Assembly: GCF_005670685.2 (NCBI RefSeq)
Contig: NZ_CP062008.1
Coordinates: forward strand, 682,001 to 746,000
Source: Mycolicibacterium mucogenicum DSM 44124
GTDB taxonomy: Bacteria; Actinomycetota; Actinomycetes; Mycobacteriales; Mycobacteriaceae
DNA: 64,000 bases
Direction of reading: 5' to 3'
Below, piece after piece: positions 44,364 through 53,714 of this stretch (within the stretch, counting starts at the first letter, position 1; the number at the start of each line of letters is the position of its first letter). Both the position numbers and the translations under genes were made by a program. The notes below the pieces were generated by a model. That model had not been told where the DNA came from. It was given only the letters and a program-made list of their open reading frames with translations, and did no database searches.

Positions 44364-45038
44364 ATGGCATCCGATCACGTGGAGCAGTCGGCGGATCATC
44401 TGGCCCGGATGCGGGTCGAATACGGGTCGACAGAGAAGGACGGCAGCGTCGACCTCGACGCCGACTGGCTGGACCGGGGCTGGTTGGCGTTGTTCCGCGA
44501 CTGGATGGCCGACGCCGTGCAGGCCGGGGTCTCCGAACCCAACGCGATGGTGCTGGGCACCGTCGATGCGCAGGGCCACCCCGTCACCCGGTCGGTGCTG
44601 TGCAAGTCGATCGAGGAGACGGGCATCTCCTTCTACACCAACTACGACTCCGACAAGGGCGACCAGCTGGCGGCGGTGCCCTACGCGTCGGCGACGTTCC
44701 CCTGGTACCTGCTGGGCCGTCAGATCCACGTCCGTGGTCCGGTGACGAAGGTCGACGCGGCGCACACCGCCGAGTACTGGTCGAAGCGGCCGCGCGGTTC
44801 GCAGCTGGGGGCGTGGGCGTCACACCAGTCAAAATCGATTGCCTCGCGGGCGGCGCTGCTGGAACAGTTGCGTGACGTGACCGAGCGATTCGCCGACGTG
44901 CCGGACGTGCCGGTGCCGCCGAACTGGGGCGGCTACCTCATCGCCCCGGAAGTGATCGAGTTCTGGCAGGGCCGAGAGAACCGGGTACACAACAGGATTC
45001 GCATCACCGGCGACCGCATCGAACGGCTCCAGCCCTGA
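44364..45038 (+). CDS. pdxH: Pyridoxine/pyridoxamine 5'-phosphate oxidase PdxH
   Basis: A 224-residue FMN enzyme making pyridoxal phosphate from PNP or PMP. Family motifs are ARMRVEYG (N-terminus), [40 protein letters not shown] with FMN-binding Arg and Lys, [15 protein letters not shown] and the C-terminal [27 protein letters not shown]. The ATG at 44364 gives the standard length; an upstream ATG at 44343 is possible. Its stop codon overlaps a CTG that seems to start the following MFS gene. Confidence 0.93.
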   Translation: MASDHVEQSADHLARMRVEYGSTEKDGSVDLDADWLDRGWLALFRDWMADAVQAGVSEPNAMVLGTVDAQGHPVTRSVLCKSIEETGISFYTNYDSDKGDQLAAVPYASATFPWYLLGRQIHVRGPVTKVDAAHTAEYWSKRPRGSQLGAWASHQSKSIASRAALLEQLRDVTERFADVPDVPVPPNWGGYLIAPEVIEFWQGRENRVHNRIRITGDRIERLQP

Positions 45039-46306
45039 GAGGTCTGATCGCCGACACCACACCGCTGCGCAACCCCGACTACCGCCGCCTGTGGGGGTCC
45101 AGCGTCGTCACGGTGATCGGCGCCAACCTGACGATCTTCGCGGTGCCCGTGCAGCTGTACGCGCTGACGCAGAACTCGGCGTACGTCGGGCTGGCGGGCG
45201 TGTTCAGCGTGGTGCCGCTCATCGTGTTCGGCCTGTGGGGCGGCGCCTGGGCCGACGCGATGGACCGCCGGCGGTTGCTGATCATCGCGTCGTGCGGGCT
45301 GGCGGTTGCGTCGGTGCTGCTGTGGGTGCAGGCCGCCGCCGGGCTGAACAACGTCTGGCTGGTGCTGTGTCTGCTGTCGGTGCAGCAGGCGTTCTACGCC
45401 ATCAACTCACCGACCCGCTCGGCTGCCATCCCACGGATGCTGCCGGCCGAGCAGTTGCCTGCCGCCAACTCGCTCAACATGACGGTGTTCCAGGCCGGCG
45501 CGATCATCGGCCCACTGCTGGCCGGCGTCCTGCTGCGGTGGGTGGATCTGTCGACGCTGTATTTCATCGACGCCCTCACCACGATCGCGCCGATCTGGGC
45601 CACGTTCCGGCTCACCCCGATGCCACCCGAGCACGCGCCCGACGACGACACCTCACGCTGGGGCTTCGCGGCCGTGCTGGACGGTTTCCGCTACCTGTCG
45701 GGCAACCGCGTCGTCCTCATGTCTTTCGTGGTCGACCTCATCGCGATGATCCTCGGCATGCCGCGGGCGCTGTTCCCGCAGATGGCCCACGAGAACTTCG
45801 GCGGGCCGGTCGCGGGCGGGACGGCGATGGCGCTGTTGTCGGCGGCGATGGCCGTCGGCGCGGTCGCAGGCGGAGTGTTCTCGGGATGGCTGCCCCGGGT
45901 CCGCAGGCAGGGTCTGGCGGTCGTGGTCTCGATCGTCGTGTGGGGCGCGGCCATGGCCGGTTTCGGGCTGGCGGTCGGCCACGCCACCGGCCGGCCCGAC
46001 GGATTCCTCTGGATCGCTCTGGTGCTCTTAGCTGTCGGCGGCGCCGCCGACATGGTCTCGGCGGTGTTCCGGAGCACGATCCTGCAGGAAGCCGCATCCG
46101 ACGAGCTGCGGGGCCGTTTGCAGGGCGTGTTCACCGTGGTGGTCGCGGGCGGTCCGCGGATTGCTGACGCGGCGCACGGCGCGGCGGCCGCGGTGGTGGG
46201 GACCACGGTGGCCGCGACGGGCGGTGGCGTCCTGGTGGTGGTCGGCGTCGTCGTCTCGGTCCTGGTGGTACCCGCGTTCGTGCGCTATCGGGTGGCTCGC
46301 AACTGA
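45035..46306 (+). CDS. Major facilitator superfamily exporter (EntS-like), probable CTG start coupled to pdxH
   Basis: A 423-residue 12-helix exporter of the EntS/TMF-type, with [20 protein letters not shown] as the loop 2-3 signature and later TM pairs. A GTG start at 45113 would cut off the conserved N-terminus. The in-frame sequence before it ([23 protein letters not shown]) is exactly the family's cytoplasmic start. No ATG, GTG or TTG lies upstream in frame. The CTG at 45035 overlaps the pdxH stop as CTGA, analogous to other ATGA/GTGA overlaps in this window. Confidence 0.78.
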   Translation: MRGLIADTTPLRNPDYRRLWGSSVVTVIGANLTIFAVPVQLYALTQNSAYVGLAGVFSVVPLIVFGLWGGAWADAMDRRRLLIIASCGLAVASVLLWVQAAAGLNNVWLVLCLLSVQQAFYAINSPTRSAAIPRMLPAEQLPAANSLNMTVFQAGAIIGPLLAGVLLRWVDLSTLYFIDALTTIAPIWATFRLTPMPPEHAPDDDTSRWGFAAVLDGFRYLSGNRVVLMSFVVDLIAMILGMPRALFPQMAHENFGGPVAGGTAMALLSAAMAVGAVAGGVFSGWLPRVRRQGLAVVVSIVVWGAAMAGFGLAVGHATGRPDGFLWIALVLLAVGGAADMVSAVFRSTILQEAASDELRGRLQGVFTVVVAGGPRIADAAHGAAAAVVGTTVAATGGGVLVVVGVVVSVLVVPAFVRYRVARN

Positions 46307-46424
46307 TGCTTGACAGCGGGGTTATGGCGACCCGAGCAAGCACATAGTTCTCTTAACGACTACCGTCTAGTCCCGGACGTTTCACCTGCCGACACTGCAA
46401 GTCGACACCGCAAAAGGGGTTCAA

Positions 46425-47720
<1,296 letters not shown>

Positions 47721-47734
47721 GTTTCACCGAGACG

Positions 47735-47771
47735 GCCCCTTGCGCACTGTGCGTGAGGGGCTTTCTCTTTT
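47735..47771 (+). terminator. Intrinsic terminator of gltA2
   Basis: GCCCCT (47735-47740) pairs with AGGGGC (47756-47761) and the stem extends inward with GCGCAC/GTGCG, then a T-rich CTTTCTCTTTT tail follows. It begins 14 bases after the gltA2 stop. Confidence 0.85.
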
Positions 47772-47805
47772 CCCATTTCCCGCGAGCTTGCCGCGTTCTC
47801 TTTTC

Positions 47806-47870
47806 CCGCGAGCGGCCGTGTTTGTACGGCAACACGCCGCCTTTTGCGTGCAATTCGAGGCCGCTCACGG
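47806..47870. other. Long hairpin in the gltA2-exporter gap
   Basis: GAGCGGCC (47810-47817) and GGCCGCTC (47859-47866) form perfect arms, with flanking CCCG/CGGG pairing and an inner GTGTTTGT/ACAAC-like structure. A short near-copy TTTCCCGCGAGC lies at 47776 and again at 47802. The function is unknown; no gene lies in 47772-47936. Confidence 0.45.
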
Positions 47871-47936
47871 GCGCCGAGCGTGCGCGTCCTGCCCGTGTCG
47901 CCAATGTCACGCCGAAACTCCGTTGCCTCAGCAACG

Positions 47937-47969
47937 GTTGTAGTTTCACAATGGTTGTGTGAATACAAC
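47937..47969. promoter_or_regulatory. Imperfect dyad overlapping the DHA2 exporter start codon
   Basis: GTTGTAGTTTCACAA (47937-47951) and TTGTGTGAATACAAC (47955-47969) are inverted at 12 of 15 positions. The GTG start at 47959 lies inside the right arm. The operator-like shape and the co-transcribed MarR gene suggest autoregulation of the exporter operon. Confidence 0.55.
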
Positions 47970-49413
47970 TATCGACGCGCTCACCTCACGGCGCAAGACG
48001 ATCATCCTGATCTCCTGTTGCCTGAGTCTGCTGATCGTGTCGATGGACTCCACCATCGTGAACGTCGCCATCCCGTCGATCCGCCGCGACCTCGGCGCGA
48101 GCGCCGCCCAGATGCAGTGGGTCGTCGACGTCTACACGCTGGTGCTGGCCTCGCTGCTCATGCTCTCGGGCGCCGCCGGTGACCGGTTCGGCCGTCGGCG
48201 GGTATTCCAGATCGGCCTGACGATCTTCGCGTTCGGTTCCCTGCTGTGCAGCCTCGCGCCGACCGCGGACGCGTTGATCGCCGCCCGCCTGGTTCAGGGC
48301 ATCGGTGGCTCGATGCTCAATCCTGTTGCCCTGTCGATCATTTCGCAGGTCTTCACCGACAGGGTGGAGCGGGCCCGGGCACTCGGTTTCTGGGGCGCGG
48401 TCGTCGGTATCTCGATGGCGCTGGGCCCGACCGTCGGTGGCCTGCTGATCCACGCCGTCGGCTGGCGGTCGGTGTTCTGGATCAACCTGCCGATCTGTCT
48501 GGCCGCCATCGTGCTGACCGCGATCTTCGTCCCCGAGAGCAAGTCGGGCACCATGCGCGACGTCGACCCGATCGGCCAGGGGCTCGCGGTGGCGTTCCTG
48601 TTCAGCCTGGTCTTCACCCTCATCGAGGGGCCGGGGATGGGCTGGAGCCACCCCCGGACAGTGGCCATCGCGGTGCTGGCGGCCGTCGCCCTCGTCGGCT
48701 TCCTGCGCTACGAGCGCCGGCGCCACGACCCGTTCATCGATCTGCGCTTCTTCCGCAGCATCCCGTTCGCCGGCGCCACCGTGACGGCTGTGTTGGCACT
48801 GACCGGCTGGGGCGCGTTCCTGTTCATGATGTCGTTCTACCTGCAGAACGAGCGGCACTACTCGGCGATGCACACCGGCATCATCTATCTGCCCATCGCC
48901 ATTGGTGCCCTGGTCTTTTCACCGTTGTCCGGACGGATCGTCGGCCGCTACGGTGCCCGGCCGTCACTGATGGTCGCCGGTGTCCTGATGGCCTCGGCCG
49001 CCCTCATGCTGACGACGCTGACCGCGACGACGCCCATGTGGCGAGTGGTCGTCATTTTCGCGGTGTACGGCATAGGGTTCGCGATGATGAATGCGCCAGT
49101 GACCAACGCCGCCGTGAGCGGCATGCCGGTGGAGCGCGCCGGCGCCGCGGCGGCGGTGACGTCTACCAGCCGCCAGGTGGGCGTGAGTATCGGTGTGGCA
49201 CTGTGCGGTTCTATCGCCGGCTCGGCCCTGGGCGGCAGCGGCGTCGACTTCGCGACGCAGGCCCGGCCGCTGTGGTGGATGTGCGTCGCGATCGGCGTCG
49301 CGGTCGCCGTCCTCGGCTTCGCCTCGACCTCGCCGCGTGCACTGCGCTCCGCGGAGCGGCTGGCGCCACTGATCGAGGGATCGCGTGAGCCGGAGCCGGC
49401 CGGTGTCCACTGA
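47959..49413 (+). CDS. DHA2-family drug exporter (EmrB/QacA type, 14 TM)
   Basis: A 484-residue MFS drug:H+ antiporter. Motif C-like GPTVGGLLIHAVGWRSVFWINLP (TM5), motif A GAAGDRFGRRRVFQIGL between TM2 and TM3, and SMDSTIVNVAIPSIRRDL in TM1 are diagnostic of the EmrB/QacA group. It likely exports hydrophobic toxic compounds. The GTG start 47959 is within an operator-like dyad, and no ribosome-binding site is visible, so leaderless translation is possible. It overlaps the following MarR gene by 29 bases. Confidence 0.9.
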   Translation: MNTTIDALTSRRKTIILISCCLSLLIVSMDSTIVNVAIPSIRRDLGASAAQMQWVVDVYTLVLASLLMLSGAAGDRFGRRRVFQIGLTIFAFGSLLCSLAPTADALIAARLVQGIGGSMLNPVALSIISQVFTDRVERARALGFWGAVVGISMALGPTVGGLLIHAVGWRSVFWINLPICLAAIVLTAIFVPESKSGTMRDVDPIGQGLAVAFLFSLVFTLIEGPGMGWSHPRTVAIAVLAAVALVGFLRYERRRHDPFIDLRFFRSIPFAGATVTAVLALTGWGAFLFMMSFYLQNERHYSAMHTGIIYLPIAIGALVFSPLSGRIVGRYGARPSLMVAGVLMASAALMLTTLTATTPMWRVVVIFAVYGIGFAMMNAPVTNAAVSGMPVERAGAAAAVTSTSRQVGVSIGVALCGSIAGSALGGSGVDFATQARPLWWMCVAIGVAVAVLGFASTSPRALRSAERLAPLIEGSREPEPAGVH

Positions 49414-49822
49414 TCCGCTGGCCGACGAGGTCTGGCAGACCATGGCCGCCGTCGTGGTCGAGAACCGCGACAGCTGGAAACGCGCGGTGGTCGAGCAGAC
49501 CGGATTGCCCTTCAGTCGGGCCCGGATTCTGCGCCGGCTGGATGCCAAGGCCATGACGGCCAAAGAGATCGCCGCCGCGACCGGCATGGACGCGCCGGCC
49601 ACCACCGTCGCGATCAACGATCTCGAAGAACGCGGACTGGTTGTGCGCCAACCGGATCCGGAGAACCGGCGCTGCAAACTGGTGTCACTGACGGACGCCG
49701 GGGGCGCGGTGCTGCGCGGCATCGGCCAGATCGATGATCCGGCCCCGCCGGTGTTCGCCACGCTGGACGCCGACGAGCTCGCCACACTCCGCGACCTGCT
49801 GAGCCGGCTGCGCCGCCACTAG
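49385..49822 (+). CDS. MarR-family regulator of the DHA2 exporter
   Basis: A 145-residue MarR protein. The winged helix has FSRARILRRLDAKAMTAKEIAAATGMDAPATTVAINDLEERGLV and a wing DPENRRCKLVSLTDAG. GTG at 49385 is used (a later GTG at codon 7 is possible) and overlaps the exporter gene by 29 bases, so they are co-transcribed. Such pairs usually repress their own operon until the exported compound binds. A dyad overlaps the exporter start. Confidence 0.85.
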   Translation: MSRSRPVSTDPLADEVWQTMAAVVVENRDSWKRAVVEQTGLPFSRARILRRLDAKAMTAKEIAAATGMDAPATTVAINDLEERGLVVRQPDPENRRCKLVSLTDAGGAVLRGIGQIDDPAPPVFATLDADELATLRDLLSRLRRH

Positions 49823-49871
49823 GGGTGCGGTTCCCGTCCACCCGCGGCAGGTGCCCGACTACGGTGGTCCC

Positions 49872-50237
49872 GTGGCAAACACCAAACCTGAGATCGAATT
49901 CCCGGACGGCCCGGCACCTGACACGCTGGTGATCGAGGACGTCATCGTCGGCGACGGTGCCGAGGCGGTGCCCGGCGGCAACGTCACGGTCCACTACGTG
50001 GGCGTCGAGTACGACACCGGTGAGGAGTTCGACAGCTCCTGGAACCGCGGCGAGACCATCGAATTCCCCCTGCGCGGCCTGATCCAGGGCTGGCAGGACG
50101 GCATCCCCGGGATGCGCGTGGGCGGCCGGCGCAAGCTGACCATCCCGCCCGCACAGGCCTACGGTCCCGCCGGTGGCGGGCACCGCCTGTCCGGCAAGAC
50201 GCTGATCTTCGTCATCGACCTCGTCGGCGTCCGCTGA
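49872..50237 (+). CDS. FKBP-type peptidyl-prolyl cis-trans isomerase
   Basis: A 121-residue single-domain FKBP. The sequence runs through VTVHYVGVEYDTGEEFDSSWNRGETIEFPLRGLIQGWQDGIPGMRVGGRRKLTIPPAQAYGPAG and LIFVIDLVGV. The conserved active-site residues (Tyr in HYVG, Asp-Ser-Ser in EFDSSW, Trp in QGWQDG, Tyr in QAYG) are intact. It isomerises X-Pro bonds and aids folding. The GTG at 49872 gives the conserved ANTKPEIEFPDG start. A long hairpin follows the gene. Confidence 0.93.
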   Translation: MANTKPEIEFPDGPAPDTLVIEDVIVGDGAEAVPGGNVTVHYVGVEYDTGEEFDSSWNRGETIEFPLRGLIQGWQDGIPGMRVGGRRKLTIPPAQAYGPAGGGHRLSGKTLIFVIDLVGVR

Positions 50238-50260
50238 CCTGATCGACTTTCTGTCGGGCT

Positions 50261-50324
50261 TAGAGCCCGGCGGTTGTGGCGTGTCATGGCGGCAACGCGC
50301 CGTCTCCACAGCTGCCGGGCTCTA
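50261..50324 (+). terminator. Long hairpin between the FKBP and ompA genes
   Basis: TAGAGCCCGGCGGTTGTGG (50261-50279) pairs with CCACAGCTGCCGGGCTCTA (50306-50324) at 17 of 19 positions. A TTGTTTC stretch follows. The arms start 24 bases after the FKBP stop. Confidence 0.7.
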
Positions 50325-50356
50325 GGCTCGATCTTGTTTCAGGGAGGGTTTTCGCG

Positions 50357-51361
50357 ATGCCGGACACAGCTGACGTCATCGAGCCGTCCGGCAGCGTTCG
50401 TCGCCTCGGCACGCGCGGCAGGGTGGCGGTGCTGGCGGTCGTGGTGGCCGTCGTCGCCGCCGTCGGCTGGGTGGTGTTCGGCACCTCGGACGAACACCGG
50501 GCCCCGAGTTCCATCGCGGCCTCGGCGGTACCGACATCGGCACAGCCCGAGCTCACCTCCGCGCCGTTCGCGCTGGCCCGCGACGGCAACACCATCACGC
50601 TGACGGGCAGCCTCGCCAACACCCGGTCGAAGTCCGAACTGGCCGCCGCGGTGAAGGCGCAGTGGCTCAACGCCAGCCTCGACGACAAGACCACCGTCGT
50701 CGACGGTGCCGGGACCCCGGACATGGCGGCCATCGGCAACGTCCTGTCCGCCGCCGATGCCATCACCGACTTCGGGCTGTCCATCGACGGCGCCACCATC
50801 ACGCTGATGGGGACGGCGCCCAACCTCGACGTCGCCGGTGAGGTGCAGAGCGCCGCGGCCCTGTCGTTCCCCGGGGCGAAGCTGGCCAACAACATTCAGA
50901 TTCCGGCGCCGGGTGGTCCGGTGGCGCCGCCTGCGCAGGCGCCCTCGTCGGCTCCCGCGCCTGCACCCGCGCCCGCTCCGTCCCCGGCCGGCGGCCGCTG
51001 TGCGAAGGTGCAGGCCGACGTCACCGAACTGCTGCGCACCCCGATCAGTTTCGTCACCGGCGGCTCGCAGATGACGGGGGAGTCCCGCCGGCTGCTCGGG
51101 CAGGTCGCCGACAAGATCCGGGCCGGCTGCCCGAACGGTGCGGTCACCGTGATCGGCTACACCGACAACCAGGGCAGTGACGCCGTCAACCTGAAGCTCA
51201 GCGACACTCGGGCCAAAGCCGTTGCCGCCGCGCTGGTTTCGAACGGTGTGCTGGCGGCGAACATGACGGCCCGCGGGGCCGGCTCCGCCAACCCCATCGC
51301 CGACAACGGCACCGAAGAAGGCCGCGCGAAGAACCGGCGGGTCGAGATCACCGTCGGCTGA
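50357..51361 (+). CDS. arfA: OmpA-family peptidoglycan-binding protein OmpATb/ArfA
   Basis: A 334-residue membrane-anchored protein like Rv0899. A helix (RVAVLAVVVAVVAAVGWVVF, residues about 29-48) anchors it. A BON-type region follows (NTITLTGSLANTRSKSELAAAVKAQWL..., ITLMGTAPNLDVAGEVQSAA), a Pro/Ala-rich hinge ([12 protein letters not shown]), then the OmpA domain with GYTDNQGSDAVNLKLSDTRAKAVAAALV and RVEITV that binds peptidoglycan. A strong AGGGAGG precedes the ATG. Mtb arfA is followed by arfB and arfC; here they are absent. Confidence 0.9.
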   Translation: MPDTADVIEPSGSVRRLGTRGRVAVLAVVVAVVAAVGWVVFGTSDEHRAPSSIAASAVPTSAQPELTSAPFALARDGNTITLTGSLANTRSKSELAAAVKAQWLNASLDDKTTVVDGAGTPDMAAIGNVLSAADAITDFGLSIDGATITLMGTAPNLDVAGEVQSAAALSFPGAKLANNIQIPAPGGPVAPPAQAPSSAPAPAPAPAPSPAGGRCAKVQADVTELLRTPISFVTGGSQMTGESRRLLGQVADKIRAGCPNGAVTVIGYTDNQGSDAVNLKLSDTRAKAVAAALVSNGVLAANMTARGAGSANPIADNGTEEGRAKNRRVEITVG

Positions 51362-51370
51362 GCGGCGGCG

Positions 51371-51431
51371 GTTGAGTGTGCGTCCTCGCTGAGCCCTACT
51401 CGCACATCTGCACCCAGGATGCAGGGTCAAC
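51371..51431. repeat. 61-bp palindromic intergenic repeat, copy C1
   Basis: Begins GTTGAGTGTG and ends GCAGGGTCAAC; shares CGCTGAG, CTACTCG and the 3' tail with A2. Its 5' arm has diverged most, so pairing is weakest. It lies 9 bases after the ompA stop. Confidence 0.8.
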
Positions 51432-51452
51432 TCGACTTCAGAGCCGAGGACG

Positions 51453-51513
51453 GTTGATCCTGAACTGACGGCGCACCGCACTCGAACAAATGCGCCATGG
51501 ATACAGGGTCAAT
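51453..51513. repeat. 61-bp palindromic intergenic repeat, copy C2
   Basis: Begins GTTGATCCTG and ends ACAGGGTCAAT. The ends pair at all ten positions when G-T pairs are allowed, including a C-G pair where A2 has a mismatch. It lies 21 bases after copy C1, the same gap as between A1 and A2, and 10 bases before the prrB stop. Confidence 0.82.
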
Positions 51514-51523
51514 GTGGAAGTCC

Positions 51524-52864
51524 TCAGTGATGCCCGGGCAGTCGCAGCAGCAGCCGCGTCCCGCCGAGCGGACTGGTCTCCAATGTCGCCGTGCCGCCGT
51601 GCAATTCGGCCTGCTGGGCCACCAGCGCCAGGCCCAGCCCGGAGCCCGAGTGCGACGCGGTGGAGCCGCGGTTGAACCGTCCGAAGACCCTCAGGCGCTC
51701 CTCTTCGGGTACGCCGCAGCCGTCGTCGTCGACGGCGATCTCGACCCCGGCGCGCGAAGTGACCGCCGACAGCTGAACTTTCGACGCACCGCCGTGCTTG
51801 ACGGCGTTGGCGATCGCGTTGTCGACCGAAAGCCGCAGTCCGGCAGGCAGTCCCACGATGATGATGGTCGGCGCCGGCACCAGCGACACCTCCAGGTCGG
51901 GGTACACGCGCATGGCATCGTGCGCGGCGCGGTCCAGGAGTTCGGTGATGTCCACGGGCACATGGTCATCGACGGTGGACAGCTCGCCCTGTGCCAGCCG
52001 CTCCAGCGCCCACAGCGTGGTCTCGATGCGCGACTGCGTGCGCACGACGTCGCTCAGCACTTCCTTGCGCTGCTCGTCGGGAAGGTCGAGCGTGCTGAGG
52101 ATTTCGACGTTGGTGCGCATCGCGGTGAGCGGGGTGCGCAGCTCGTGCGCCGACACCGCCGCGAAGTCACGGGCCGACGCCAGCGCGGCCTTGGTCCGGC
52201 CCTTCTCTTCCCACACGCGGTCCACCAGACCCTTGACCGCGTCGGCGATCTCGACGGCCTCGGTGGCGCCGCGGACGTCGATGTGCGGGGCGTCGCCTTC
52301 CGGATCGATGTCGCGCGTCTGCTGCGCCAGCCGTTTGAGCGGACGTACCGCGAACGCGGCCAGCGCCCAGCCCGCGACGGCGGCCGCACCAATGGCGAAC
52401 GCGCACAACGCGATCACCCGGCGATGCAAATTGTTGGTGTCGACGATCGTGGCGTCATACGTGGCGCCGACCGCCACCAGCATCGGGTCCGGCATGTGGA
52501 TCTGCACCGTGCGCACCCGGTAGCGGATGCCGTTGACGTCGGTGTCGGCGTAGCCGACCGGCAGTTCGGGCAGCACGACATTCGAGTTCGAGCTGACCTG
52601 GCCGTTCCGGCGTGCCGTGATGACGACGTTCTCGTCGTGCGGTGGCCGCGGAATCTCGTCGAGCCCGCGCGGCAGGAACGGGATCGCGAAGCCGGCGGCC
52701 TCGTCGAGTCGGCGGTCCAGGCGTTCCTTGCGGTCGTTGGTGATGCCGATCCACACGATGGTGCCGACGATCCCGACCACGATGGCCGCGGCGATACCGG
52801 TGGCGAACGCGACGCGCGACTGCAGCGACGGAGTGCGACGGAAGACGCGCGCCAGGATGTTCAC
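51524..52864 (-). CDS. prrB: Sensor histidine kinase PrrB
   Basis: A 446-residue membrane histidine kinase, partner of PrrA. Two membrane helices (VAFATGIAAAIVVGIVGTIVWIGI and VIALCAFAIGAAAVAGWALAAFAV) enclose a periplasmic loop of about 110 residues. A HAMP linker follows, the phospho-acceptor His lies in FAAVSAHELRTPLTAMRTNVEI, an N-box in LRLSVDNAIANAVKHGG, a G1 box VDDDGCGVPEEER and G2 GSGLGLALV. The start is GTG at 52864. In Mtb prrAB is essential and linked to adaptation in macrophages. Confidence 0.92.
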   Translation of the reverse strand: MNILARVFRRTPSLQSRVAFATGIAAAIVVGIVGTIVWIGITNDRKERLDRRLDEAAGFAIPFLPRGLDEIPRPPHDENVVITARRNGQVSSNSNVVLPELPVGYADTDVNGIRYRVRTVQIHMPDPMLVAVGATYDATIVDTNNLHRRVIALCAFAIGAAAVAGWALAAFAVRPLKRLAQQTRDIDPEGDAPHIDVRGATEAVEIADAVKGLVDRVWEEKGRTKAALASARDFAAVSAHELRTPLTAMRTNVEILSTLDLPDEQRKEVLSDVVRTQSRIETTLWALERLAQGELSTVDDHVPVDITELLDRAAHDAMRVYPDLEVSLVPAPTIIIVGLPAGLRLSVDNAIANAVKHGGASKVQLSAVTSRAGVEIAVDDDGCGVPEEERLRVFGRFNRGSTASHSGSGLGLALVAQQAELHGGTATLETSPLGGTRLLLRLPGHH

Positions 52865-52879
52865 GGGCTACTGCTGCCG

Positions 52880-52934
52880 GTTCTTCGCGCAGGCGCTCAT
52901 CAAGGCACTCTGTTCTTCGCGCAGGCGCTCATCA
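52880..52934. repeat. Tandem 23-bp direct repeats between prrA and prrB
   Basis: The 23-base unit at 52880-52902 is repeated exactly at 52912-52934 with an offset of 32 bases, and the prrA stop codon lies at the end of the second copy. CTGCTGCC blocks flank the pair on both sides. It widens the prrA-prrB gap to 67 bp. Confidence 0.75.
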
Positions 52935-53632
52935 CTGCTGCCTGAGCACGAACCCCACGCCGCGGACCGTGTGCAACAGTCGCGGCGCACCGTTGGCCTC
53001 CAGCTTGCGGCGCAGGTAGCCGATGAACACGTCGACGACGTTGGTGTCGGCGGCGAAGTCATAGCCCCACACCAGCTCCAGCAGCTGGGCGCGGGACAGC
53101 ACGGCGGTCTTGTGCTCGGCCAGCACGGCCAGCAGGTCGAACTCGCGCTTGGTCAGGTCGACGTCGGCGCCGTTGACGCGGGCCCGCCGGCCCGGGATGT
53201 CGACCTCGAGCGGCCCGACCGAGATGGTCTCCGACGAGAACGTCGCCGTCGCGCCGCGGCGGCGCAGCAGCGCCTTGACGCGCGCGACCAGCTCGGCCAG
53301 CACGAACGGCTTGACCAGGTAGTCGTCGGCGCCGGCTTCCAGCCCCGCGACCCGGTCGTCGACCGAGCTGCGGGCCGAGAGCACACACACCGGTACGTCG
53401 TTGTCCATGGCGCGCAGCGCGGTGACGACGCTGACGCCGTCGAGCACCGGCATGTTGATGTCCAGGATGATGGCGTCCGGCCGGAATTCGGTGGCACTGC
53501 GCAGGGCCTCGGCGCCGTCGACGGCGGTCGACACCTCGAAGCCGGACAGCCGCAGGCCACGCTCCAATGAGGCCAGCACGTCCGGGTCGTCGTCGACTAC
53601 GAGCAGGCGGGGGAGGCGCTTCCGCTATCCAT
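52932..53632 (-). CDS. prrA: PrrA response regulator, with apparent one-base frameshift near the N-terminus
   Basis: An OmpR-family regulator. The receiver has the phospho-acceptor Asp in [14 protein letters not shown] and the switch Lys in [13 protein letters not shown]; the C-terminal winged helix has [36 protein letters not shown] and [19 protein letters not shown] at 53632 gives MDSGSASP, which continues as [19 protein letters not shown] only if one C is added to the C5 run at 53609-53613. As read, a stop arises after CS. The in-frame open section starts at a GTG at 53579 and lacks the Asp-Asp-Asp pocket. Confidence 0.8.
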
Positions 53633-53714
53633 ATGCCTCATCTTGCCCGATGGCCCACTGTTATTGACGGAGGCACGTCTGGCAGCCGCTATTCGGTGCT
53701 AGCATCCGGCGCTT

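Noticed and set aside
51371..51513. Two adjacent repeats as a CRISPR array
   Set aside because: Only two diverged 61-bp palindromes with a 21-bp gap, no cas genes, and single copies elsewhere.
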